A program made the translations under genes and the position numbers. Below are positions 1 through 12,439 of a DNA stretch of 64,000 nucleotides, one piece after another; the stretch's first letter is position 1; each line of letters starts with the position of its first letter. This stretch comes from Paramacrobiotus metropolitanus (Eukaryota > Tardigrada > Eutardigrada > Parachela > Macrobiotidae): contig NW_026570260.1 of assembly GCF_019649055.1 (NCBI RefSeq), positions 434,001 to 498,000 on the forward strand, in the 5' to 3' direction. The notes under the pieces are model-generated. The model had not been told where the DNA came from. It searched no databases and was given only the letters and a program-made list of their open reading frames with translations.

Positions 1-29
1 ACAGCTGCACTGGTCTTAATCAGGCTTAC

Positions 30-1224
30 TCGCGAAAGCTGAGGAAGATGCTGGTCATGCCGCGCTCCCGCTGCAAACTGCTGACCAGCCGCCCGATGTC
101 CAGACTGGCCACGATGCCTTCGTTCGTAGTTGTGGTCAGCGACTGGATGTTGACGGCTTTATTGATAATCAGGCCGCACTACATACAATTACGGATAAGC
201 CGCAATAATATGACATTTAGCCGTCCCACGCTGCCAATTTTATCGGCATCCTCAAGTCTCAATTACGCAATCATATTCGCATTTCAGGAACAGCGATTAC
301 TAATTAGCGCCTACGCTTACGCCTGCATTACGTTTTGAAACATGCCAGAAGTGCTATGTCTTCTCATTAGCGGGACCAAATTTCGAAATGCTGTGTATAT
401 TTAAGACGAAATAAACAGTTCATGTTTTTATTATATATTTTTACATACGAGTATTTGTAGTTGTACGTCATGCAAATTAAAACTAGAAAGCAGTATACCA
501 TTTTTAATTTACAATTTATGTAGCGTTATTGACTGCGATTGTGTGTGTGGCTGCCGCATAAGCTACATCATGGCATGAATACGAAATGTATTTGTTATCA
601 TGATTCAGGACACAATCAGGTAAGCGAAACACAATCGTATAGTAGTAACGAAACCTCGAGAAACCTCATACCAGATGCAGCGCACCTTGCACACGTTCTA
701 CTCGTAGTATTATATCCTTTGTAGTCACATGTCGTATCGGTATCACCTGTGCTGTGCAGAGGTGATGCAATTCACTGTTATATGCGTGCATGCGTTCTCA
801 AGTTTCTAGCGGAAGCCATTAAAGAAACCTAATCCGTGATACCACTTTTTTATGTATACCATTTACTGCAGCCTGTATTTGCAAGCTTATCGCGATGCGT
901 CTGTAAAAGCGATCTGACCTGTATGAAGACAACCAGCATGGGAATGGCCAATATGACGAACAGCTTGAACACTCGCTTGCGCTGCACCGAGGCGTTATTA
1001 TCGGTGAACTGGCGGAAATCCTTGGTCATCTGGCCAGTCTCGCTCTGCACCGTGGAGCGCCGTTTACCGGGATCCGGCTTAACCACCACCGGCACCACTA
1101 TTTCGGTCATTTTTATCTCGCTGGTGTGGATGCCGCTGTCCTCCGAGGCCACCGAATCCTTCTCGCCATTAACCGGCGCCACCGCATTATTCTTCACCGA
1201 GAACGAAACTCGCCGGCTGGGCAT
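30..1224 (-). CDS. N-terminal part of a NIT-domain membrane receptor (5' two exons)
   Basis: Two exons fit together in phase: 1224-919 (ATG at 1224, donor CAG|GTCAGA) and 178-30 (donor GA|GTAAGC). The gene continues off the left edge. Exon 1 encodes a cytoplasmic tail of about 87 residues, then a hydrophobic segment (KLFVILAIPMLVVFIQ) that runs on into exon 2. Exon 2 ends with LVSSLQRERGMTSIFLSF, the hallmark of the nitrate/nitrite-sensing NIT domain (helix with Q-x-ERG). In animals NIT domains are known from some receptor-type guanylyl cyclases; no cyclase domain lies in the window, so that class is inference. An alternative donor at 867/866 would keep more residues but does not join exon 2 in frame. 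No frameshift is seen. Confidence 0.62.
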
Positions 1225-4200
1225 TCTTACTTTCTTGCCGCTTCTTACCGATGATAACGGTGAATTAATAATAATCGCATGCGTCAGCTCGGCGGAATTG
1301 TTTTGTCATCCCGCGGGAAAATTACAGCACACTCCACGGAGCGCCGGGTTTATTAATCCAGCGTTCATCCAACGGTAATGACACCTTCAATCAGCCGCTG
1401 TCAAGGGCGCTTCAATTACATATGTTAGGAGGAAAAAAGTGGAAGGCGGTTACTGCGGCGGATATATTGATGACAGCGCCAAGTTTATACTGGCAGCCGG
1501 CTCGCGGCGTTCACTCAATGGCTGACGCTATTGATTCCGCGGCTTGATCAACTCTGTTAACAATGCACAGAAGTATACATCGGGCGGCAGTCAATGCCGG
1601 CAACACGGCCGTTGCAGTCCCCGGTGGACTGGGAAAAGCTGCTGGTCTGGCGGTTAATTGTTGATCAATTAAACATCCAGCGCGTGCCCACAATACACCA
1701 ATGTGTATAGTATAATACACCAATGTGTATAGTATATACTGTATTGTGTGGCACCCAATATCCGCTCTCAATGGAAAACCATTCGCCGTATACACCACTT
1801 CGTGGAGTGGCAATAGAGCTGCGTGTTGATGCCGCAGTTGTTTTCCAGGGACTGCGCAGTGGGGCCATTTTTTCCACCTGCAGCATAAGTACCTGCCGTG
1901 GTTGGTGTAATTTACTTGCTAGCCGCTCTTCTGACTTCCGCAGCGGATGCACGCGACGTGGATTGCGCCTCTTCCCAATGGGTTACGCCGTCATTGTGTA
2001 ACCAAGTGTACCGCTAAACTGAAATTTTCCGTCAACAGTGGAGGCATTTACACTACCGGCACGCATGCGTATATAAAACTCGTCTGCTGGGGAAGAAGCA
2101 GCAATGAACGGAATTTCCTCATCGATGAGGCTTTTGTCCGATTTCTAACATTTTTATCTCTTATGGTTAGACATGTGCTAACTATTGTAAATGCGGCATT
2201 TCGGGCGGTGCACGCCGCTCACGCGATCAGTTACACCTAACCCACAGAACCGTTTGCAGCGGTCACAAAACTGACACCGCTGCATTATGCGTTGACAATA
2301 CTACAGATAACAATACAGAACCGGTTTCATTACCCGTAAAAAACTCTTCAAACTTTAAAAACGCAATCCCAGAAATCATGGTGCTGATTAAAAACCATAG
2401 AGTTCAAGGACGTGTACAGAATAGACCGACCAGCAAGGAAGCTACTATCAAGTGGTCTTCGGCAAAATCTAATCCATATCTCTACTTGTCTGCAACATTT
2501 CGGGTCGAACGTTTAACAAAAAAATACCGCTTGTCGATCTAGACCTTAAAGGATTTTATTATTTTTTATGATACAGTATTATATACAAAGCTTTAGCGGT
2601 AAACGATGGGGAAGTTAATAAAGCCAATCTTTAATAAATATCGCAGTTCAAGTACGAACTAAGTACCAAAACGGATGAAGGATGACAGGACAGTAAGGCA
2701 GGAAATTATGAAAACATCATGATGAAAAGCACCAATAAGACCAAACAATTACAACTCCTTGGGGACCACCAAGTTATGATTTATCACCCATAAGACCACC
2801 CAGTTAGATTTATCATTACGTTACGAATTCTTTTTATTTTACCGGCTAGCTGTCCTTCTTTACAATTTCTACAATTCAGTCTTGTACTCGGCTTGCTACA
2901 GCTTGCATCAGCTTGATCAGCTTGTTAAACTCTTGCCCAAACCTTGCTCCCTGTCTTGCATTGTTCTTGTCATTAAACATGCCGTGAACTTCCGTTGTTA
3001 CTTTTGTTATGTCGTTAAGTCAGTAAGAGCGTCCTCGGTCAGCATCGTTGCCGGCCGTGCCACCTTTCATCCCAACAACCCACACAACATCGTGGTACGG
3101 TCAGCCCGCCAACCCACTAGAACAGCAGCCAGATAGGCTACTGTTACAATATCCTATAGATACTCGTACATACTACTTATAGCTAGTAAAATTTCAGTAA
3201 TCATACCGGCATTCCACTGGATGCCGGTAAATTTATGGGGCCCAACAACAAAAAATCTGTCACATCTTATCTGAAGGAAGGACGAACGCAACCGAACGCT
3301 AGACCGGAAAGGTCATGCGAGCATTCTCGCAAAGCTGCCTGGGCTATGCAAAGCGCTCCGCAAAACCACATACTCCGCAGTACTGAAAAGTGGGAAAAAA
3401 TTGGGTGAACAAAATTTACAGCGATCCTTTTTTATATTAGCGGACGATTTTCCTTGTTAAATGCGACTGCTAAGGCTGCTGTGGACTTCAGAACCTCAAT
3501 TTTACAAAATAAATGCGGTATCGTAGAAAATAAGATGATTGAAATCGCGATTGACCTTTGTCGATTGCCTCAGTTGCATGGGAATGTACAAGCTGGACGT
3601 GATGCTTGCATGATTTGCTGAAGGCTTCTGTTGAACGCTTGAAGAGCTGTGGTACAGTTAGCGAAAATTTGCAGCTATTTTATGTTAGCCCAAGTACATC
3701 AACGCGTCGCAGGTTCTCTTTCCAATATGTTATTAATTGTAAATACTGTACACAGAGCTGCGGCGCGGGCAGCTGTGGATACTGCCGCTGTATAACGAAC
3801 TAGCTTTCGTGTAACCCTTTCGTCGAATGCCGGTAGTGCTGAATGCTGATTAGCGGAGGAATGTTGATAAAAATGGTCGCGAAATCTAAAGGTGTGCATC
3901 TGCAAGCGGCGAGATGATCGACGGCCCTATATTGTCATAGGCAATGCTTTAAAGTCACTTTGTCGACGAATTGCTATACGGTATTTAAACGAACTATTCA
4001 GCTTTTCTCCTAACACATCGTAAAGGTCACGAGCGTACGTGCGTGCAACCGACTTGCAACTGTAAGTGAAAGAAGAAAAAAATGGGGATGTTGCCTTTGC
4101 TGTCTTTCTATGGACATGCTGCTACGGATACTTACAAGAATACAAGCCATAGTACTAAGAAACTGCATTCGCTTTTTGCGGGCACTGGATGACTGAAGCA

Positions 4201-5278
4201 TAGCACAGAATGGTTAAACATGCTTGTTTATATAGATTGTTGTTTCTGCTAGAGTTCATGCATGCACAACACAGCAAGAATACTTCACTTTTGAGCAAAC
4301 GCTTGCTGCCCGTCCCATTGTAATTTCGGTGTGTCGGCACTTCCATCGTCTGACCAAGGGATGTAAGAACCAGCTACAGATGTAAGAAATAGAGATATGA
4401 TTTACGTACGGCCCGCAACACCCGCGCTTTTAGGTGTACCGCGGCTGCTTTTATGACATTGCGACCTCTACAGACGCACTACGCCCACGTCCCGTGCGCA
4501 CGTTTTTCCTGCAGATATCGATGCATGATTCGGCCAGCGTAACATCAAACGGCCAGCCAGAGGTCAGTCAGTTTTTGTCCCGAAGGTCTCCCGCGAAACG
4601 CGATAGAGGACTAAAGCCCTCCCTAAAACTACGGGTGGTTGACTTTCAATCCGTGGAAGTGAATTTCTTGAGTTTTTTCGAAGAAAACTCGCAGAATTCT
4701 GCGAAGTAGGTCAGTATCTGTCAACGGTGGTGGCGCATAACCTTATACGTTTAGGTACCATATCGCTTGTGACCGCTACATCTTTATGATAACGCTGTAT
4801 CACGTGTTCCCATCTGTTTTTATGGCTATTCGTACGTACTACTTGAAACTCCGATGTATATGTGGCATTTTACGTTATGGCGGCAATCGCTGATCAGTTG
4901 ACTGTGTAACCGGAATCAGCACCACATACCTCCCTGCGTATTTCCGTCCGTAATCTTGATATGCGATCTTTGAATCAACCCTCTAAGATTATGTTACATG
5001 ATTTGTATTTCTGTACAATGACAAAATAAGGCTGCACGAGCACGTCGATTCAGTCCGGTTAAGGTTTCATGACGTCAGCGAGAATGCGGAAGGCATTCGA
5101 AAGACTTCAAGGTAAGAAGTCTACCAAGAAAGCATTGTACTGGTTGCATGGGCATTGTTAGACACACAGTACTACTAGGTTTAATGTACCAATAACGACA
5201 TCGATTGCTTTAGAACGGTGCGGTGTATTTGTCCTTTGTGGACGCCGGATAGCTAAAAACAGTGACATAATTTGTTTG
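1225..5278. other. Gene-poor intergenic DNA
   Basis: No convincing coding sequence is seen here. Open frames are short, lack recognisable domains and have no consistent splice structure. It holds the exact 22-bp tandem duplication at 1692-1735 and a two-copy GACCACC/GATTTATCA repeat around 2764-2815. A CAGCTTG-rich stretch lies near 2890-2925. Confidence 0.5.
1692..1735. repeat. Exact 22-bp tandem duplication
   Basis: Two identical copies of a 22-bp unit beginning AATACACCAATGTGTAT are joined head to tail (1692-1713 and 1714-1735). Each unit contains a partial palindrome (ATACACC..GTGTAT). Confidence 0.9.
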
Positions 5279-5551
5279 TTAGAACAGGCGTAATGCTCCC
5301 ACAAGAGCACTCACATTTACATACGACCAACTCAACACGGCAAACAAACGGGGATCACTGGTTGACAAAGGACTTCCGGTGTGCGCACTCACCGGCGTTG
5401 ACATACAATGGGCGCAGCTAGTGTTTAAAGATGCGCTGACGCTGGTCCCATTGAGACGGCTTGGCCTAGCTAGTTCTTCCGCAGTGTACTGCAGCCAACG
5501 CTCGGCCAAGACAAACATTGCCGCCACCGCGGCAGATGCCGGAAGTGCCAA
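5279..5551 (-). CDS. Possible membrane-protein fragment, unrecognised
   Basis: An open frame on the minus strand has two hydrophobic segments (LPASAAVAAMFVLAERWL and RLFAVLSWSYVNVSALVGAL). Between them lies a Ser/Thr/Asn-rich loop with two N-glycosylation sequons (NGT, NTS) and two Cys. It has no ATG at its 5' limit, and a GTGAGT donor-like site lies inside it, so it may be an exon or chance. I do not recognise the family. Confidence 0.22.
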   Translation of the reverse strand: MALPASAAVAAMFVLAERWLQYTAEELARPSRLNGTSVSASLNTSCAHCMSTPVSAHTGSPLSTSDPRLFAVLSWSYVNVSALVGALRLF

Positions 5552-5727
5552 TACCCTGTCCGCATCACTAACCCACTCACACCGACGCTCTCGGATTCAT
5601 CTCATCCCGGATTACCCACCGATATAACGCCCATCCTTCATCGCTGCACCCGCTAACAAGCCATCCAGACGGATCGCTTCCAGCGCATTTTGTAAGTCAG
5701 TCTGAACGGACGTCGATTTTCCTGAGG

Positions 5728-6051
5728 ATGTTTCGTTTGTGGATTTTCGCCGGCGTGGTGTTGTTGATAGTGGAGCGCAGCCGCGCCGCTCTGTTCCAGG
5801 GCATGATGCTGCCACAGGTCGACCGCTACTGGACCCGGCCTCAGCGGGCGGTCACCATGCAGGGCTACCAGTACAGTAAGCGCCCGCTGATGTCCAACCA
5901 GCTCCTGGGCAAGGGCGTCCTGGCCGGACTGGTGATGAGTATCCTTAAGGAGGAACTCGCCGCTGAAGGGGAACAGCTAGTGGAGGCGCAGCTGCATGCG
6001 CCACAGGGGAAGAAGACCGCCTATGTCAAACATGTTCCGCGTATCGGCTAA
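5728..6051 (+). CDS. Small secreted protein, 107 aa, unknown
   Basis: A single-exon frame starts with ATG at 5728. The first ~20 residues are a clear signal peptide (MFRLWIFAGVVLLIVERSRA, cleavage after SRA). The predicted mature chain of ~87 residues has no cysteines. It contains a Tyr/Arg/Gln-rich first half (LPQVDRYWTRPQR, MQGYQYSKRP) and an amphipathic helix (LLGKGVLAGLVMSILKEELA). It ends in basic residues (GKKTAYVKHVPRIG). Single basic and GKK sites would allow peptide processing, so a peptide precursor is possible, but no known family was recognised. Coding-like codon use and the signal sequence support it as a real gene. Confidence 0.6.
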   Translation: MFRLWIFAGVVLLIVERSRAALFQGMMLPQVDRYWTRPQRAVTMQGYQYSKRPLMSNQLLGKGVLAGLVMSILKEELAAEGEQLVEAQLHAPQGKKTAYVKHVPRIG

Positions 6052-8033
6052 TCAGGCTTTCTATCTCGTTAGCAATATTTTCATCACCTTGAAAGTGTAC
6101 ATATGGCACACAGACAAGCAGTTTACTCTGAATATACCGGTATAATACTGTAAGTGCTCATGTCCTGATTAACTTGCGGTGCATGTGTTTGAATTGACGA
6201 CCTTTAAAACGTGAACAGCATGTACGTTTATCATAACTGTTCCTTTTATGTTCCACGTTTTAAGCGCTCGGAAGGAACTCGGTGCTCATGATTACTGTCA
6301 CTAGAATGGTGGACTGTTGCTGTAGCACGCTTATTTTGCATTAAGTTAATATATAACACATCTGTTATTCTGCGTGCTCGATTCGTTAACAAGTACAATA
6401 AGCGTCCATACGTGATACGGATCAGCAAAACGCTCTTGCAGTATTCAACGAATGAATGGCAATGTTCAATTAGTGTGACCTGAAGTTGAAAAGTACCCTT
6501 GCCGCGGTTATGAACATAAAATTATACAGTCGCGAAGCATGCTGATATATATTAGTGTAATCATCATTGTAATGGACTGGTATTCTATGCTCACCGAATT
6601 GTAGAGATACCTACACTACTGTCAGTAAATTTTAATTCGTTTAGATTTTTGCGCTATGATTCTTCGTACGAATTCAAGGAACTTACCTTCTTACCGCAAT
6701 GAAGGTTTTGTACGGACAAGTCCATGATGAAATGCACAGCGGTTGCTGTGGTGTTGATAAAGGCTGCCTGTCTGTATACGTTTGCACAATGCTGATTGGC
6801 CGAAACTTGTCAGTTGGCCTTGACGTGCTCTTGTCAACCGTCAGGACGACATTAGACCTCCTATACATACTCTGTAGGTGTAGTGCCATTAGAGACTGGT
6901 AACGTGCAAAGGTAGTACAGCGCGGTCTAGCCTGTTGGACGGCGCTGACCCACGCAGTAAGTATGATCAGGGTCGCTCTGTTACGTCATACCACCATCCG
7001 CAACTTCGGCACACTAAGTCTGCTGGGCTCGGTGGACCAAACGCGATAATTATTATTAGACACGTATTCACAAGTGATACAAATGCAAAACAACGCGCCG
7101 TATGCTTACGCAGGCTCACAACAATGTCAAAAATTAATGAAAGGTCAGTATTATTGCAGGTAAATTGTCGATCTGCTATACTTAATACCACAGTTCAGTA
7201 TCGAGCTCCCATGAGCTTGACAATCTTAAGACTTAACGAATTTTGAATATCACCGTACGTTTACGTGTGGACAAGCTCGTACCACTACACTTACATTACG
7301 AACAGTAATAAGGTAATTTCTTCTAGCTGCACACAGTCACCAAACATAAAAACAAATTTTGAAGTTGATGGGCCATAGACCACCGGATACATAGACGATA
7401 TGTGCAGCCATGCCGCGACACCCCGGGAGGGTGACTGGAGCAGTACAGGAAAGGTGTGTTGTACAGCATTGTATTCTTCTTCTATACCGACATATGATGA
7501 TCAATACACTGCTGCACACGTGGGAAAAGGTCGCGGGGGCTGTTACGAGTCGCATCCGATCAACGCCACAATCATCGTACATGCCCTGCGGTAATACTGA
7601 GTGCTCCCAAGCCGTGATCTCGTTTAACTGCTGTAACCGTCAGCGGTATAAATGTGTATTTTGACGGGCGCCTTGAACAGAAAGGTTAACGATGGTGTTG
7701 GCGAGCTACAGTAGCCAGCAATCACAGCCCACAGAAGGCCACAATTATCCAATGCTCCAGCCGTAAACGATTGCTTTCGGTCTTTCTTACGCACTGCCTG
7801 AAGATGCTCTAAATAAATTTTTCAGCTGCACAACAACCGCATAGGCGTTTGCGTACATACCCAGATTCTGTGCACTGCATCAATCCTTTATTCCATTGCA
7901 ATCCCAAATAAAAATCGTGCCTTGGTAAAACCGAATAGCTTGTTTATCTGCTTGATAATTAAGATTTAATTAAAAATAAATTGGCCATGACCAGCAATGA
8001 CACACATCAATACGTCTTGCTTTGCTTAATTAA
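6052..8033. other. Intergenic, no gene seen
   Basis: AT-rich sequence without a supportable coding region. At 7887-7892 the minus strand carries AATAAA, about 140 nt past the stop codon of the peptide gene at 8034-8316, and may be its polyadenylation signal. Confidence 0.5.
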
Positions 8034-8316
8034 TTACCCGGACGTGTGACGCTTGCCCCTCTTGTCATCGTATCCCACCGGAAGAATGCTCGCTACCGGC
8101 GGAAGGCAGTCAGCTGATGTGTTCTTCACTGTTGATTGTGGAAGATGTTGACTCGTTAACGGCGGGCGGTGTCTGTTTCCATGCCAGCCATAATCATTAA
8201 CCTGTGTGCTGTACAATCCAATCACGGAGGCCCCGGTACTCTTCCCGCTGCGCGGATATACGGCGATGGCTGCGCACAGCAAGCAGTAGCACCAGAAGCA
8301 ACGCAATCTGTGACAT
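8034..8316 (-). CDS. Two-exon secreted peptide precursor, ~69 aa
   Basis: Exon 1 is 8316-8202 (ATG at 8316, donor ACAG|GTTAAT). Exon 2 is 8128-8034 (acceptor CAACAG, TAA stop). Phases match (115 = 38x3+1; 95 = 2+31x3). The N-terminus is a strong signal peptide (MSQIALLLVLLLAVRS). The mature part includes AQREEYRGLRDWIVQHT and ends PVGYDDKRGKRHTSG, where KR and GKR are prohormone-convertase-type sites and GKR could direct amidation. One Cys remains after the signal. It is divergent from the tetraspanin gene. The hormone family is not recognised, and the splice model is inferred from sequence only. Confidence 0.5.
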
Positions 8317-8649
8317 TTGCGTGACAGACGCTCTTTACCCGCCGGCTAAGCATTTATCCCCTACTTAGCTTAATTGCTCCCTCATTGTCGGCCGTAGGAG
8401 AAGGCTGGCATATAAGCGCCACTCTACTACCGGTCCTTGTAGTCTCCACTCAGTCAGGTGAAAGCGCCCGTCCCAGTCGGTCTGCGCGCGTACCTTCCTG
8501 CTTCCTTTCCCTGAACCGGAAGCGGCAAGTGCTCCTTAACGAGCTTCACCGGCAGTAACCACAGCGCGCATTTTTCCTGATTGCAATAACCAACCCGGCA
8601 TGCATTTCGCCTTCATTATTTTCTGAATCCCCACACGTACACGGTCATC
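8317..8649. promoter_or_regulatory. Divergent promoter region with a TATA-like box
   Basis: This 333-bp spacer separates the start codons of two divergent genes. A TATAAG element on the plus strand at 8411-8416 lies about 235 bp upstream of the tetraspanin ATG, and an initiator-like CTCAGTC follows about 35 bp later. Assignment to the tetraspanin is inference from spacing. Confidence 0.35.
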
Positions 8650-10323
8650 ATGGCCAAGAAACCGTTGCCCGGTCAGCTGCTCTTCACGCCGGAGGTCTCC
8701 TCCTACCAGCCGGAATCCTTCACCAGCCAGCCACTGGCTAGCCACCTCGGACTGCTGGATAAGAAGGAAGATGTCCCGGTGTCCGGTCGGCGTTATCGGC
8801 CGCTGCGTTGGCTGGTCATGTTCTTCTCCGTCTCATTCATCCTCATCGGTCTGTTGCTGGTGGGCGGGGCCGTGTATACAAAACAGCGTTTTACCGGAAG
8901 CGCGGAATTCCACTGGGCGGTGTGGTTGTCCCTGCTGTCCGGTGGGCTGCTAATGCTCGCAGGCTTTGCCGGAAGCTTCGGTGTGGGCATGCGCAGTTTC
9001 TGTGTGGTGGTCTCTACGGCGTTGTTTCTGGCCATAATTGTGGCCGCCTTCCTGACCACCACGCTCATTATTAAGGATGAGATGGTAAATGCCTGTCAGG
9101 AAGTGGAGGTTGCGCTGCGGCTGGCCATCGTCAACTACAATCCCAACGATAGAGCCACGACGTAAGTTGGTCGTTATACATATTTTGTGATAGTTTTTTA
9201 TTTTTTCTATCTCTTATTCCGTATCATTTTACATGGTATTTGTAATCATATTGTCGCCCAATTTATATTAATGTTAAACTCGGTTAATGCAACAGCTTAT
9301 TGGCGAGAACGATATCACCCCAATTACGCGACTCATATTGGCCTATTTCGGGTGATTACCCCACGTAAAGGTCAACACACCGCGCGTAGGGTGTAATCAA
9401 TACTAATCATAAATGGATTACAACTAAAAATTTAAATTTTGGCACGTTGGCCGCGTCAATCGCGTAACCGTCACGCGTAACGTGGGAATGTTTTTAGTTA
9501 CGATCTGGATACCTATCAACGCCGTTTCCGCTGTTGCGGAGCCAACTCACCCGCGGACTGGCTAGCCACCAGTTTCCAGGTAAACTGTGATATTTATTTA
9601 CTTGCTACATTTACAAGGACATTTTCTGCGAAATTACGCTTGTAGTCGATGTTGTTATTGTCATCTACCAGTAGCAGATGTGACCTGCATCTCTAACATC
9701 AAAATTAAATAACGCTGTAAACGTCAATTACCGGGACGCGCCCTCCTGTGGCGTTCGTGTTAAAATGAGTAAAATTGAACAAGAACCATAATCGTCGCAC
9801 TCGTAATCGCTTGTAATCGAAGCAGCGTAAGGCGAATGTCACACAGCACACTCAATTATATTAAGTTTCATGTCTCCGGCAATGGGGCAGTTTCTACACT
9901 ATGCAGTGTCTGCACATCCTAGGCACTATGCAGTGTCTGTACATCCTACGGTACTTAATAGTACTTACAGTAACGCTATAGCCATGTACATATGTGTGCG
10001 GCGCAACGCAAATGTCATGAGATTATCTGGACAGATGATCCCCGACTCCTGTCCGCACCCCATCGACCTCCGGCGCGGCTGCACTGTAGTGATTACGGCT
10101 TACGTCAAAAAGATGACCACCTACGTCATCATCGTTCTCGGTAAGTGCTTTACGCCGAGCGTCAGTTTGCCGGATTTAAAGTTTGTCGGTGCCTTATTTT
10201 CTGACTGGTCAGAACACTGAATAACGACTGGTATGGTTAACAGGTACGCTGACCGGCTATCTTTTCTTGGGCTTTCTTGCCATCGCCTTCCTGGCGTGGG
10301 TACATTACCGCAGCCGTCTGTAA
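8650..10323 (+). CDS. Tetraspanin, 259 aa, four exons
   Basis: Exons are 8650-9161, 9498-9579, 10035-10140 and 10244-10323. All phases join, giving 780 nt including TAA. The four membrane helices lie at about 53-76, 89-112, 117-141 and 222-252. The large extracellular loop between TM3 and TM4 carries the family signature CCG (residues 183-185, CCGANSPADW), then PDSC and GC, giving the four conserved disulfide cysteines. The cytoplasmic N-tail of ~50 residues is longer than in most tetraspanins. The acceptor of exon 3 has a weak pyrimidine tract, but its phase and the PDSC motif fit. Family function: organising membrane protein microdomains; the specific partner is unknown. A possible poly(A) signal follows at 10521. 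Confidence 0.9.
9897..9950 (+). repeat. 27-bp tandem duplication in tetraspanin intron 2
   Basis: Two 27-bp units starting CACTATGCAGTGTCTG lie head to tail (9897-9923, 9924-9950) and differ at two positions. Each unit contains an inverted CACT..AGTG core. Confidence 0.85.
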
Positions 10324-10520
10324 ACCCAACACTATGGCGCGAAAAAGAGAGAGTCAGCGGCGACGGAGGCCGACAACGAAGCTAATTTGTTCCGTGTCTA
10401 ATGATGCTTGCCTGCTATTTTTACTCGTTGTAACCGCTGAGAAGGCAAAGGTCGCCGGCTTGTAGTGTCGCCTATACTCGTTGTACGTGTACATGCCAAC
10501 ATAAAAGAGTCTTATTGCAC

Positions 10521-10526
10521 AATAAA
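10521..10526 (+). promoter_or_regulatory. Poly(A) signal candidate of the tetraspanin
   Basis: AATAAA occurs 198 bp after the tetraspanin stop codon, a plausible 3'-UTR length for this compact genome. Confidence 0.45.
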
Positions 10527-12017
10527 GCACACTTGTTCAACTTCTCCCACAATGCTGGCCTGTCTCGCTAAGAGCGAACCAATTGCATCGCTGGTGGTGA
10601 GTGGCGCTCTAAGCTGTGGATTAAGGCCTGGTTGTTGGCGTCGACATCAGCCGATAATTGACTAAATCTCGGTATATCCAGTTCTGCTGAGAATGTCGTA
10701 GGTGAAGAAGAGTGTTTTTACGGCGCTATGTACCAAGAAATATTTTTTTCCGAAACGCCCGCGCGCTTTGGCCGTCACTGGTGATAAAATAGTAGCTTAT
10801 GCCCCTTTGGTTTACTTGGAGAACATTGTTACATTTAGCGTTGAAATCAGGTAGCGGTTCTGACTTTTGCCTAAACCATTTCAGGTGAACTAGGAATTCA
10901 AAACTTTGATTTTATGCGCGGCCAGGTAAAGTAAGCGTAAGGACGTGGCCTATTAAATCTGAACATACGTCGTCTATAAGCAGTATGTGCACGTACTAGC
11001 AAAACTTTAGAGTAAACGACATGGCATACTTACTGCTTGATTAAGTTGATTGTATTTTCGCTGCATGCCACCACTTACGCACGTGGGGAAGCTGTTGCGG
11101 AAGTGGATATTCACAGTCAACTTCCGCTCCCCACTGAGCCAAAGGTGTACGTTCCGCACGAACCTTCACGAAAAAACGAGGCCGACCAGATAGCTCACTT
11201 TAGATTCCATTTTCTCGGAATGTGTTCGCTAATACGGATAGCGACCTTTCGTTTACAGAAGCAAGTTCGCTGTCGGAAAGAAAACTGCTGATGCAATTCG
11301 TAATTTTTGTGCGATTCATAAAATTTTGGTCAGTGCTATGCGCCCGGTCAGGATGCGCAGAAAATTGACTGTTCGCCCTAATATTTGGCGTAAAACGTCG
11401 TGGCTACTATATGATAAATTTGTCAGTACGCACTCACAGAACGGTCCAAAGGTTACCAGAAGATTTATCTGGAGACACCTGACCTTGAATGCGCATAAAT
11501 GTATATGACTTATGGACTGATTAAAACACGATTAGCAAATAAATGAGGCACTTGTGGGGAAGGGAATCGTGAAATACCGTAATTATCGAATTTCTGGCAT
11601 TGTGCGGCAAATGCGATAGTTCAAACGCCCTAGTATAGGTGCGCTTATTTCGGGGAGGTGCCGTTATTTTGGCGGATGCCACTATTTTTCAAACAATGGA
11701 TTTTTTAGGGTGCCATTACTTTTTGAAAACAAGAGCGCATCCTGCTCTACAGAAACTGAACGCTATAGTTGGTGTAGTTACCGGGTATATGGATACCTAC
11801 ATGCAATTACACGAGCATCCCGGGCATGCATACAATTGCTTGCTAGCAAATTAGCATAGGCCACTGGAGATGGGCATCGGATAAGGTTTCTTTATCCTTA
11901 TACTATCCGCCGTATCCGGCACTTTTTAAAATTATCCTAATCCGACCTTTTATCCGAATTTTTTTTATTTCTTTATACTTATCCTATCCTTATCCGATAC
12001 TCGGATATCCTAGTTAA
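10527..12017. other. Intergenic; TATCC-rich stretch at 11880-12010
   Basis: No gene is seen. From 11880 to 12010 the sequence is dense in TATCC/GGATA motifs in both orientations, as in the subterminal regions of some DNA transposons. At 11328-11345 a short sequence (GGTCAGTGCTATGCG) recurs at 13915-13929 in the same orientation. Confidence 0.45.
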
Positions 12018-12439
12018 CTACATCCGTAACAGCCGTGACGGCCTTTGCTAAGAAAATTATGTTTGGACGAACGGGTAGGCCGATTTTGACGCGGTAAAGT
12101 GCGCCAGAATCGTTGCAACGACGCGGGTGATGTTGCGCTATCGCCGACTCGATGCGCCTCGAAGGGAAAGCAGGTGCCTCAAAAAACAAATTGTTGCCAT
12201 GGGCCTGTCAGCCTCGGCTTCAGACATTGATCTCATATTATGTTTAAAGCAAAGTGTTGTAAACTATGTTGACTGCTTATTACTTCAGGGTGTGAAGTAG
12301 AGGGCGCACCTCGGCCACCGGCCTCCATGCGTAAAAAACCAAAATTTATCCGGAAAACGTTGACAAATTAAAATATTTACGTCCGACGCCGTATTATCAC
12401 ATAACTGCTTACGGATGTAGTCCTCCGTAAACTGGTTAT
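12018..12439. mobile_element. Terminal-inverted-repeat element, copy A (422 bp)
   Basis: The left end is CTACATCCGTAA (12018-12029) and the exact reverse complement TTACGGATGTAG lies at 12409-12420. It is followed by CCGTAAACTGGTTAT (12425-12439), which also closes copy B. The first ~195 bp are clearly similar to the first ~190 bp of copy B, including TTTGG(A/G)CGAACGG and the shared TTGCCATGGGCC near 12205. No coding frame is present, so it resembles a MITE-type non-autonomous element. Confidence 0.65.
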
